NCBI GenBank assembly: GCA_039029315.1
Contig: JBCCGK010000158.1
Coordinates: 1-20,605, forward strand
DNA length: 20,605 nucleotides
Direction: 5' to 3'
Source: JBCCCJ01 sp039029315
Lineage (GTDB): Bacteria > Bacteroidota > Bacteroidia > J057
The notes under the pieces are model-generated. The model saw nothing but the letters and a program-made list of their open reading frames with translations, was not told the DNA's origin and searched no databases. A program made the position numbers and the translations under genes. Positions 8,894 through 15,991 of the stretch are shown in pieces; positions within the stretch are counted from its first letter, which is position 1; each line of letters starts with the position of its first letter.

Positions 8894-9072
8894 TCATTGA
8901 AAGGCGCTCACGGTTTTCCTGCGTTTATCTCTTGCCATTGTGGGCCAGGGATAGGGGAATGAACGGAGAATAAGCTTTCCGAATCGCGGTATTCCGGGAG
9001 ACAAGTCTCAAAAAAACACTACACAAACAACTAATACTCAACAACTTTCACTCAAAGAGCCAATCAAATTAG
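8894..9072. other. Spacer between the DnaA-box doublets
   Basis: These 179 bases between convergent genes hold no ORF. The right half (about 9008-9072) is rich in A, C and T with few G, and could be an unwinding element if this is an origin. A weak imperfect hairpin, CCGAAT facing ATTCCGG, lies near 8979-8997. Confidence 0.4.
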
Positions 9073-9092
9073 TTTTCCACACCTTTTCCACA
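9073..9092 (+). promoter_or_regulatory. DnaA-box doublet 2
   Basis: TTTTCCACA occurs twice, at 9073-9081 and 9084-9092, each one mismatch from the TTATCCACA consensus. The orientation and 11-base step are the same as in doublet 1. Confidence 0.6.
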
Positions 9093-9093
9093 T

Positions 9094-9131
9094 AAAAAAG
9101 CCTCCGCCTCATTCCAGGAACAAAGCGGAGG
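9094..9131 (-). terminator. Terminator of degP
   Basis: On the minus strand CCTCCGC (9131-9125) pairs perfectly with GCGGAGG (9107-9101) over a 17-base loop and is followed by C and TTTTTT. It lies 30 bases beyond the degP stop and abuts DnaA-box doublet 2. Confidence 0.85.
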
Positions 9132-9160
9132 ATTCAAGGGAAAGAATAAAGAACGATTTT

Positions 9161-10645
9161 TTATTTATTTAGATCTACTGTGTATTCATACGCACGGCGG
9201 TAGCCGGGATAGAACCCCATGAGGGTTACTTTGTCATCCCCTAATTCGAAGGTATTCACTACTTCATCTGCTGAAGCTACATTCTGACCATCCACTTGCA
9301 GAATGATGAAATCTTTTTTGATGCTGGTCTGACTTCGCAACTTGCCTGCGGTAAGCTTTGTCACCAGAACGCCATTATCGATCCCAATCCGATTGAGCTC
9401 CCGATCCGTCAGATCTCTTAATTCCACGCCAATCTGGCTGAGGGTTTCATTTCTTTCGATGGCTTGCACTTCAGTATTGCCATCCTGATCTGTCAATTGC
9501 ACATCGAATGTACGATATTCGCTGTCGCGATAGACTTCTACCCGAATGATATCACCTGGGCGATTTCTTCCAATTAGCTCAAGGAGTTTTGCATCATTTT
9601 TCACCTCGACTCCATCTACACTCACGATGATGTCTCCTCTCTCCAGTCCGGCCTGTCTGGCGCCTCCCGTTTCTACCAGTCCTTCGATCAGGACTCCCTC
9701 AGTAATGTCCAAGCTTCTGGCTTTTGCGACATCACCATCCAGGCTTTCTGCATAGGTAATTCCGAGAAATCCTCGTTGGACAGAGCCAAATTCTTTCAGA
9801 TCACTGACTACTTTTCTGACGATATTTGCTGGAACTGCAAAGGCATATCCGGCATATGCGCCTGTGGGAGAAGCAATGGCTGTGTTCACCCCAATCAATT
9901 TCCCATCCAAATCCACCAAAGCACCACCACTGTTTCCTGGATTTACAGCGGCGTCTGTCTGGATAAAGGATTCGATTGCCATACGATCCTTGATAATCTC
10001 CAAATCACGTCCTATGGCACTGACAATTCCTGCCGTAACTGTGGAAGCCAAACTGAATGGATTTCCAACAGCCAGCACCCATTCTCCTACTTTTACCTCA
10101 TCAGAATTGACAAGCTCTACGGTAGACAGGCCGTAGGCTTCTATCTTGATCAATCCAAGGTCTGTCGAAGGGTCTGTTCCGATCACGGAAGCTTTATAGG
10201 TTCGATTGTCATATAAGGTCACATCCAGTTCATCGGCATCCTCGATCACATGATTATTGGTCACGATATAGCCGTCTGATCCGATGATTACCCCTGAGCC
10301 ACTGGATACTTGCTGTCGGGAATTGGAATTTCGCTGTTGTGGCCGCACACCAAATAATTCATAAAATGGATCATAATTGCTGCGTGTTCTTGTCTTGATT
10401 GATTTGATATGAACAACTGCAGGCATGGCGACTTCTGCTGCTGCATTGAAGTTGGTTGGTACAGTAGCAGAATTTGCTGTAGGCATATTATGATTGGCCT
10501 GAAAAGCAAAGGAGTCATTGAACTTAACAGCTGGTTGGACCTGGACCAGTTGTTCTTGCTGTCCGACCCCAGAAAAATGGTACACGCCCAAGGTCAACCC
10601 ACTGACGAGTAGGGAGACAAGGGTATATGACAAAATTTGCTTCAT
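9161..10645 (-). CDS. degP: Do/DegP-type periplasmic serine protease (HtrA)
   Basis: This 494-residue HtrA protease degrades misfolded envelope proteins and can act as a chaperone. An N-terminal hydrophobic segment (residues about 5-25) exports or anchors it. The trypsin-like domain has the full triad: H132 in TNNHVIED, D162 in STDLGL, and S239 in NPGNSGGAL. Two PDZ domains follow. The first (about 292-385) has the carboxylate-binding loop FLGI and the segment GLERGDIIVSVDG. The second (about 403-490) has IGVEL and DFIILQVDGQNV. The triad and double PDZ fit the DegP/DegQ class rather than DegS; which of these names applies cannot be settled here. It diverges from the MFS gene across 136 bases and ends at a strong terminator. 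Confidence 0.95.
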   Translation of the reverse strand: MKQILSYTLVSLLVSGLTLGVYHFSGVGQQEQLVQVQPAVKFNDSFAFQANHNMPTANSATVPTNFNAAAEVAMPAVVHIKSIKTRTRSNYDPFYELFGVRPQQRNSNSRQQVSSGSGVIIGSDGYIVTNNHVIEDADELDVTLYDNRTYKASVIGTDPSTDLGLIKIEAYGLSTVELVNSDEVKVGEWVLAVGNPFSLASTVTAGIVSAIGRDLEIIKDRMAIESFIQTDAAVNPGNSGGALVDLDGKLIGVNTAIASPTGAYAGYAFAVPANIVRKVVSDLKEFGSVQRGFLGITYAESLDGDVAKARSLDITEGVLIEGLVETGGARQAGLERGDIIVSVDGVEVKNDAKLLELIGRNRPGDIIRVEVYRDSEYRTFDVQLTDQDGNTEVQAIERNETLSQIGVELRDLTDRELNRIGIDNGVLVTKLTAGKLRSQTSIKKDFIILQVDGQNVASADEVVNTFELGDDKVTLMGFYPGYRRAYEYTVDLNK

Positions 10646-10723
10646 TGTACTTGATTGTTGTTTCTTTTGCGCGATAACAGTTGAATATACGGTTATGACC
10701 CATTCGGGATGTTCTCAGCAAGG

Positions 10724-10736
10724 GTTTTAAGAAAAC
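10724..10736. promoter_or_regulatory. Inverted repeat in the degP/MFS spacer
   Basis: GTTTT-AAG-AAAAC is a perfect 5-bp-arm inverted repeat set between the divergent genes. It could be an operator, but it is short and AT-rich and may be chance. Confidence 0.25.
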
Positions 10737-10768
10737 TTTAACACAACAGTCTGTTCTCATTTTTCCTG

Positions 10769-10776
10769 TATCTTTG
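10769..10776 (+). promoter_or_regulatory. Bacteroidota -7 element of the MFS gene
   Basis: TATCTTTG followed by CC is an exact match to the Bacteroidota -7 consensus TAnnTTTG. It ends 5 bases before the TTG start of the MFS gene. No convincing -33 TTTG is seen about 20 bases upstream. Confidence 0.5.
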
Positions 10777-10781
10777 CCTTC

Positions 10782-12056
10782 TTGAAACACCTTCGAGCGC
10801 TCATATTTTTGTTTGGTGCCAATACTGTCTCTGGCTTTGCACAGGGGATCACAATGTTGGCCATACCCTGGCATCTAATCCAACAAGCTGGTGGCAAGCA
10901 ATTAAATGCCTCCATGGTTGCCGTGGTAACCTTACTGGCCATGTTCTGGGGATTGTATGCAGGGACCCTTGTGGACAAATACAATCGCAAGCGAATATTT
11001 CTCACAATTACAGCTATTGACAGTTGTTGCCTGATCGGCATTGCGTGGTTGGGCTGGTATTGGGGAGAGGTGCCGTTCCTGTTGATCGCTTTTATTTATA
11101 CCCTGACCATCTTCACCTATAATGTTCACTATCCCAACCTCTATGCCTTTGTCCAGGAGTTGTTTGAGCCAGAATATTATGCAAGGGTCAACAGTGCCAT
11201 CGAAATTCAGGGCCAAACAACTGGATTTATTGGCATGATGCTGGGGGGCATTTTGTTGGATGGCACTTTGTCCATTGACTGGTGGCCAGAAGCCTGGCGA
11301 TTTGCTCCCTGGAGTTTGCATGAGATTTTTCTCCTGGATGGGAGCACTTATGTAGTCGCATTTTTTCTCCTCAGCCAGATTCCTTATACGCCCGGTCCAA
11401 AGAAGCAAGTAGACAAAGGATCGACCATTGAGCGATTGAGATTAGGGTTTCATTATCTGCTGGAAAGGAAAGAGTTGTTGCTGTTCGGGGTGGCTTCGCA
11501 TGTCATTTTCTTCTCCTTATTGGTGGTCATTCAGGTGCTGGCCCCTATCTATGTCAAGGATTATCTTCAGGAAGCAGCCATTGTACTCTCTTCCCTGAAA
11601 GGAGTCTATTCTTTGGGAGCCATTACTGCCGGAATCATTGGGTTTTCTATGTGGATCAGGCGAACACATTTGGTCAAACAAATCATTTTTCTCCTCTTTT
11701 TTGCTGGAATTATTTACATGATCTGGGCATTCACGCGCTCAGTCCTGATTACCCTGACCGGAGCATATCTGTTGGGCATTTGCAATGCAGGTACAAGAAT
11801 TCAACGGATCACCTATCTTGTCAGAATAGTTCCCAATCGAGTCATTGGCCGTGTAAACTCCATTTTTACAGTGATCAATGTCAGTATGCGTGTCAGTTTC
11901 ATCAGTCTTCTTGCGATTCCTTTTTTTTCTGCCGAAGCAAATGGAGAGAACATTGTCTATGCTTGTATGATGCTCAGTGGCATCATGTTTATCGCGGGCT
12001 TGGTGCTTCTATTACACTTTCGCAGATTTGATCATCAAGCAGCAGTAGGACAATGA
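10782..12056 (+). CDS. MFS transporter, TTG start
   Basis: This 424-residue inner-membrane protein belongs to the major facilitator superfamily, with roughly 10-12 hydrophobic helices. The loop after helix 2 carries the family motif as GTLVDKYNRKR (residues 61-71, compare GxLxDRxGRR). Overall it resembles the drug- or siderophore-exporter branch (MFS_3-like), but the substrate cannot be told. The start is TTG: the frame is open back only to a TAA at 10728-10730 with no ATG or GTG between, and the first internal ATG (residue 25) would cut helix 1. The gene stands alone. It follows a -7 element that ends just before the start codon, so the message may have almost no leader. Confidence 0.88.
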   Translation: MKHLRALIFLFGANTVSGFAQGITMLAIPWHLIQQAGGKQLNASMVAVVTLLAMFWGLYAGTLVDKYNRKRIFLTITAIDSCCLIGIAWLGWYWGEVPFLLIAFIYTLTIFTYNVHYPNLYAFVQELFEPEYYARVNSAIEIQGQTTGFIGMMLGGILLDGTLSIDWWPEAWRFAPWSLHEIFLLDGSTYVVAFFLLSQIPYTPGPKKQVDKGSTIERLRLGFHYLLERKELLLFGVASHVIFFSLLVVIQVLAPIYVKDYLQEAAIVLSSLKGVYSLGAITAGIIGFSMWIRRTHLVKQIIFLLFFAGIIYMIWAFTRSVLITLTGAYLLGICNAGTRIQRITYLVRIVPNRVIGRVNSIFTVINVSMRVSFISLLAIPFFSAEANGENIVYACMMLSGIMFIAGLVLLLHFRRFDHQAAVGQ

Positions 12057-12109
12057 ACAGGAATTGGTTAATTTTGCTGGTCACTGACTGACTGACAAAA
12101 AATACATGC

Positions 12110-12134
12110 AAAGATTCTTGTGATCTTTTATTTT
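12110..12134 (+). terminator. Weak hairpin after the MFS gene
   Basis: AAAGAT (12110-12115) pairs with ATCTTT (12123-12128) over 7 bases, followed by TATTTT. The stem is short and AT-rich, so this is a tentative terminator. A short TGAC tandem run lies just upstream near 12083-12096. Confidence 0.35.
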
Positions 12135-12169
12135 CTCAGTCGAAATCGAATGAACTCAAATTAATAGAT

Positions 12170-12679
12170 ATGAAATCACTGATTGCTATTTCCTTCACAC
12201 TCGGCCTGATCCTCGGCGTACTTCAGGTGTCAGCCCAAAAAATGGTTTTTCCGAAAGATTCTGTCTCCGCAGATGGCAACATGAGCTATCACGGCCAGCG
12301 AATCAATGAAGAGGGGGCAGTAGCTATTTCTGACATTGATGGCTTGCTGGAGGATATCGGTGAAGAAGCTCAGGTCAAACTCAGCGGGACAATTGAGGCT
12401 GCCTGCAAAGTCAAAGGATGCTGGATGACCATGGCCTTGCCCAATGGAGAAGAGATGCGCGTCAAGTTCAAGGATTATGGATTCTTTGTCCCAACGGATG
12501 CCGCTGGAAAGACAGCCGTCATGGAAGGCAAACTCTCTGTCGAAACCCTGTCTGTTGAGGAAGCAAGACATCTGGCGGAAGATGCTGGCATGTCCAAAGA
12601 AGAAGCCGAAAAAGCCATCACAGAACCCAAAAAGGAACTTTCTCTGGAGGCAACTGGTGTCATTGTCAAAGCGGAATAA
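12170..12679 (+). CDS. DUF4920 family exported protein
   Basis: This 169-residue protein starts with a signal peptide (hydrophobic residues 4-20, ending VSAQ). The body matches DUF4920: YHGQRINEEGAVAISDI, the OB-fold-like strand VKLSGTIEAACKVKGCWM, MRVKFKDYGFFVPTDAAGK, then EARHLAEDAGMSKEEAEKAI and a final strand ELSLEATGVIV. The two cysteines in ACKVKGCWM (residues about 78 and 83) are conserved in the family and could bind a metal or form a disulphide; that is inference. The family is common in Bacteroidota and its function is not established. The gene is monocistronic, followed by hairpins before the aldehyde dehydrogenase gene. Confidence 0.88.
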   Translation: MKSLIAISFTLGLILGVLQVSAQKMVFPKDSVSADGNMSYHGQRINEEGAVAISDIDGLLEDIGEEAQVKLSGTIEAACKVKGCWMTMALPNGEEMRVKFKDYGFFVPTDAAGKTAVMEGKLSVETLSVEEARHLAEDAGMSKEEAEKAITEPKKELSLEATGVIVKAE

Positions 12680-12700
12680 GAACTCTCCATTTTTTATTTA

Positions 12701-12730
12701 CGAATGAACATAGGTCTCATGATTCATTCG
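12701..12730. repeat. Inverted repeat after the DUF4920 gene
   Basis: CGAATGAA (12701-12708) and TTCATTCG (12723-12730) are perfect 8-bp arms around a 14-base loop. There is no T-tract on either side, so this is not a standard terminator; it may stabilise the 3' end of the DUF4920 message. Confidence 0.45.
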
Positions 12731-12741
12731 AATTCTATCTA

Positions 12742-12767
12742 CTATTTCTCGTTTGAGAGATAGTTTT
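12742..12767 (+). terminator. Terminator after the DUF4920 gene
   Basis: CTATTTCTC (12742-12750) pairs with GAGAGATAG (12755-12763), one wobble, over a GTTT loop, followed by TTTT and a later run of eight T (12777-12784). Confidence 0.65.
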
Positions 12768-12791
12768 CACCCTTGATTTTTTTTACAATTC

Positions 12792-14342
12792 ATGATAGCA
12801 ACCGAACTCTCCGCAACCCTCGAATCTCTTGGCCTCAAAGAAAAAAACCCCGTCATTCATCTGGGGACCGAATGTTGGCATGCGTCCGACAGTGAATATG
12901 TGGACATTCATTCAGCAGCCGATGGGCAGTTGTTAGGAGGTGTGCAAATGGCTGGGGAGGAAAAATATGAAATGGTCATACAGGCCGCACAGGAAGCATT
13001 CGAAGTATGGCGAGATATTCCTGCTCCAAGAAGAGGAGAAATCGTCCGCCAAATCGGCGATGCGCTACGACAGCACAAAGAGGCTCTGGGACAATTGGTT
13101 AGCCTGGAAATGGGCAAAATCTACCAGGAAGGACTGGGAGAGGTGCAGGAAATGATTGATATCTGTGACTTTGCAGTAGGGCTCTCTCGTCAGTTGTATG
13201 GATTGACGATGAAATCTGAGCGTAAGCATCACAGGATGTACGAGCAATGGCATCCTCTTGGGGTTGTGGGCATCATTTCTGCCTTCAATTTTCCTGTTGC
13301 AGTCTGGGCATGGAATGCCATGATCGCAGCGGTATGTGGCAATGTCTCTGTATGGAAACCCAGCGAAAAAACGCCACTGACAGCGATTGCCTGCATGAAC
13401 ATTGCAGAGAAGGTGCTAAAAGCCAACAACTTACCAGAAGGAATCTTCAATGTGATTGTTGGAGATCATACGATTGGTCAATTGATGGCTGAAGACAAGC
13501 GTGTTCCTTTAGTCTCTGCAACCGGATCTACCCGCATGGGCAAAGCCGTATCAGAGACAGTTGCCAAGCGATTGGGAAAATCTATTCTGGAATTGGGCGG
13601 AAACAATGCCATTATTGTCTCCAAACATGCCAATCTTCAACTCGCCATCCCTGCAATTGTATTTGGATCCGTCGGCACTTGTGGCCAACGATGTACCACT
13701 ACGCGCCGCCTCATCGTCGATGAAGATATCTATGACACATTGAAAGAACGGCTACTAAAAGCGTATGAATCTCTCACATCCAGAATTGGTCACCCCTTGA
13801 AAGAAGGCGTGCTAATTGGCCCGTTGATTGACACACAGGCGGTGGAGAGTATGCAAGCTGCCTTATCCAAGGTTCAATCTGAGGGAGCTACCCTGCTATA
13901 TGGTGGAGAGGTTCTCGAAGGAGAGGGATATGAAACCGGCACCTATGTCGTACCGGCCATCGTCGAAGCCTCCAATGATATGGACATGGTACAGGAAGAG
14001 ACATTTGCTCCAATTCTGTACCTCATCAAGTACAGCAGCATTCAAGAGGCCGTACAGCTTCATAACGATGTTCCTCAAGGGCTTTCTTCTGCCATTTTTA
14101 CAGAAAATATGCGAGAGTCAGAATACTTCCTGTCTCACCTGGGATCTGACTGCGGGATTGCCAATGTCAATATTGGGACCTCTGGCGCAGAGATTGGGGG
14201 TGCATTTGGGGGAGAAAAAGAAACTGGCGGAGGAAGAGAATCTGGTTCCGATGCCTGGAAAGCGTATATGCGGCGGCAGACCAATACCATCAACTGGTCA
14301 GAAGAACTGCCGCTAGCCCAGGGAATTAATTTTGATTTATAA
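12792..14342 (+). CDS. ALDH7-type aldehyde dehydrogenase
   Basis: This 516-residue NAD(P)-dependent aldehyde dehydrogenase is closest in pattern to ALDH7 (antiquitin), the alpha-aminoadipate semialdehyde dehydrogenase of lysine breakdown; bacterial names include amaB and pcd. The active site is complete: N166 in SAFNFPV, K189 in WKPSEK, the cofactor loop GSTRMG (245-250), E267 in LELGGN, and the nucleophile C301 in GQRCTTTRRL. The arginine just before the cysteine and the segment SLEMGKI with GEVQE match positions that bind the aminoadipate end in ALDH7. No lysine-pathway neighbour is present, so the substrate remains an inference. The ATG at 12792 gives the normal length. It converges on the CotH-like gene. 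Confidence 0.9.
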   Translation: MIATELSATLESLGLKEKNPVIHLGTECWHASDSEYVDIHSAADGQLLGGVQMAGEEKYEMVIQAAQEAFEVWRDIPAPRRGEIVRQIGDALRQHKEALGQLVSLEMGKIYQEGLGEVQEMIDICDFAVGLSRQLYGLTMKSERKHHRMYEQWHPLGVVGIISAFNFPVAVWAWNAMIAAVCGNVSVWKPSEKTPLTAIACMNIAEKVLKANNLPEGIFNVIVGDHTIGQLMAEDKRVPLVSATGSTRMGKAVSETVAKRLGKSILELGGNNAIIVSKHANLQLAIPAIVFGSVGTCGQRCTTTRRLIVDEDIYDTLKERLLKAYESLTSRIGHPLKEGVLIGPLIDTQAVESMQAALSKVQSEGATLLYGGEVLEGEGYETGTYVVPAIVEASNDMDMVQEETFAPILYLIKYSSIQEAVQLHNDVPQGLSSAIFTENMRESEYFLSHLGSDCGIANVNIGTSGAEIGGAFGGEKETGGGRESGSDAWKAYMRRQTNTINWSEELPLAQGINFDL

Positions 14343-14362
14343 GAGACTGTTTGAACATCTGT

Positions 14363-14389
14363 CACTTATTTTTTGTAAGTGTGTTTTTT
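14363..14389 (+). terminator. Terminator of the aldehyde dehydrogenase gene
   Basis: CACTTA (14363-14368) pairs with TAAGTG (14376-14381) over a 7-base T-rich loop, followed by TG and TTTTTT. It lies 20 bases after the stop codon. Confidence 0.65.
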
Positions 14390-14456
14390 CCTCATTCTCA
14401 GCATAGATCTCAAAACTGTCTCTAAGACATGGTTCCGTAGCTGATAGATTGTCAAC

Positions 14457-14490
14457 ATAAAGGGTCTTCATGGCCCTTTATCACTTTTCT
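14457..14490. terminator. Second hairpin between convergent genes
   Basis: ATAAAGGG (14457-14464) and CCCTTTAT (14474-14481) form a perfect 8-bp stem with a 9-base loop, followed on the plus strand by CACTTTTCT. It could back up termination of the rightward gene. On the minus strand no T-tract follows, so its value for the CotH-like gene is unclear. Confidence 0.45.
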
Positions 14491-14509
14491 ATGATGTCTA
14501 CATTCGCAT

Positions 14510-15694
14510 TTAGTCTGCAAAGATGGACAAGAATTCTGTCCGTTTTTGTTGCATATACGCCTCTTTTGTCTGCATAGTCTGGGAGATGATTTCAGCTCTG
14601 ATTCTACCTTCTTTGTCATAGGGATTCACTTCCTGAAAGTAAGGCAATTCCATCAAGGGAGTCAATTCTACTCTGATCTGGTCGAAGAGTTCTGTGATCT
14701 TGTCCTGGTTGAGCTGATTGAGCATATTGGCGAAGATGGAGAGGTATTGTTGGTAGAGAAATGGATCATTGGCAATGGTGCGACCCAAAAGATCTTCACT
14801 GGAAAAAATCATTGCAGACCCCAATTCCCGATTACGAGTCTCCCAGCCTTCGTGCGGAGCCTCATAAAAAATGTCGTCATAGTCCCAGGGAAGTATGGAG
14901 AAAAGCGGGCCAGCTTGTTGTGGCAAACTGTAAAAAAACACTTCATCTGCATAGTCTCCATTACAAATCCAATAATTGAAGGCCAACCACTTCATATAAC
15001 TATCCAGATCTAGGACCTGCGAAAGTGCCTGATACAGGCGTTCTCCTTTTTTGGACTGACACATTTTTTGGATGCTGGCAAACCGTTTTAAATAGGCCCT
15101 GGACTCTTTTGAGGCCAAATGCTTGCCTGCCTTATAATCATCTACCTGTTCTTCATTGCCTCTACGAAGAAGAAAGTCCCCATCATTCGATTTCAAGACA
15201 TACTGCTCAGGATGCTCCAGCAAAAGATAGATACCCTGAGATTCTCCATTGATGATGACTTCTACATATTCATTGTACAGGGGAAAAATCCCTATCTCAT
15301 GCATACTCAAAAAAGCCAGCCGGTTATGAAAATGCCAAAGATCCTGGGACAAACTCATCAGATAAAACTTCTTGGCAATCTTTTTGGATTGTCCGGCCAG
15401 TCTTATTCGGGTTCCTGAGGCCAGACGCACACAAAAACTTTTCTTGGGAAAATGCAGTGAGGATTTTCCACGGACACGCAGTCGTTCTACCTCAATTTCT
15501 TCTCCATTCAACAGGGAAGATGCAGGATAAACTTCGATTTTTTCTCCCCGGCTCTCAACGACTGATTGGTAAGATTCCGGCGGCATGTCAAAAGAAAATA
15601 CAGGATAGGGTGTATCGGGAGCTTGTCCCAACAGGATTTGTGCATGCACAACAACCAACAACAAAGTAGGGAGAAGGGAAAAAAGGCGGATCAT
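14510..15694 (-). CDS. Secreted CotH-like kinase family protein
   Basis: This 394-residue protein has a signal peptide (hydrophobic residues 5-22) and the CotH fold, named after a Bacillus spore-coat protein that is an atypical protein kinase. Visible motifs are RLRVRGKSSLHFPKKSF (71-87), the YVEVIINGESQGIYLLLE segment (143-160) and ILPWDYDDIF (267-276), whose acidic pair D271/D273 lies where the CotH metal-binding WDxD motif is expected. R74, K77 and the K84-K85 pair may bind nucleotide. Bacteroidota and other non-spore-formers often carry secreted CotH-like proteins of unknown target, so kinase activity and substrate are inference. It is divergent from purL and appears monocistronic. Confidence 0.88.
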   Translation of the reverse strand: MIRLFSLLPTLLLVVVHAQILLGQAPDTPYPVFSFDMPPESYQSVVESRGEKIEVYPASSLLNGEEIEVERLRVRGKSSLHFPKKSFCVRLASGTRIRLAGQSKKIAKKFYLMSLSQDLWHFHNRLAFLSMHEIGIFPLYNEYVEVIINGESQGIYLLLEHPEQYVLKSNDGDFLLRRGNEEQVDDYKAGKHLASKESRAYLKRFASIQKMCQSKKGERLYQALSQVLDLDSYMKWLAFNYWICNGDYADEVFFYSLPQQAGPLFSILPWDYDDIFYEAPHEGWETRNRELGSAMIFSSEDLLGRTIANDPFLYQQYLSIFANMLNQLNQDKITELFDQIRVELTPLMELPYFQEVNPYDKEGRIRAEIISQTMQTKEAYMQQKRTEFLSIFAD

Positions 15695-15831
15695 GTGTAT
15701 AGGAAGAGATTGAAGGAATGATAGATCAAATTCTGTATCCAGATCAGGACCAGATGGGAAGCCTTATATGTAAATAGATCAAAGTAGAAGCTAAAGGGAT
15801 GCAATCTTTCAGGTCTTTTGCAAGAATGACA

Positions 15832-15843
15832 GGACAATTGTCC
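15832..15843. promoter_or_regulatory. 12-bp perfect palindrome, possible operator
   Basis: GGACAATTGTCC is a perfect palindrome 138 bases ahead of the CotH-like start and 148 bases ahead of the purL start. It has the form of a dimeric regulator site; no regulator is known from the window. Confidence 0.35.
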
Positions 15844-15955
15844 CAAATATTACCAGGATTCATCCTCATATCAGAATTCGTTTTCCCCCAAAAGGGCTTG
15901 AAACCGTTTGCGCTCGTCTTTCCATGCCTCATTAGCGAAACACAACAAAAAACAC

Positions 15956-15963
15956 GATCTTTG
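15956..15963 (+). promoter_or_regulatory. Possible purL -7 element
   Basis: GATCTTTG followed by CG differs from TAnnTTTG at one base and ends 28 bases before the purL ATG, a sensible distance. No clear -33 element is seen. Confidence 0.35.
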
Positions 15964-15991
15964 CGGCTTCAAAAACCCCAACATCACTGCA

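Larger units (their letters stand above)
15695..15991. other. Divergent CotH/purL intergenic region
   Basis: These 297 bases between the two divergent genes show no convincing ORF. They hold a 12-bp palindrome (15832-15843) and a -7-like element just ahead of purL; nothing else stands out. Confidence 0.5.

Noticed and set aside
15903..15914. CCGTTTGCGCT upstream of purL resembling half of an enterobacterial PurR box
   Set aside because: Only one half-site is present, and the PurR/PUR-box system is not established in Bacteroidota; most likely chance.
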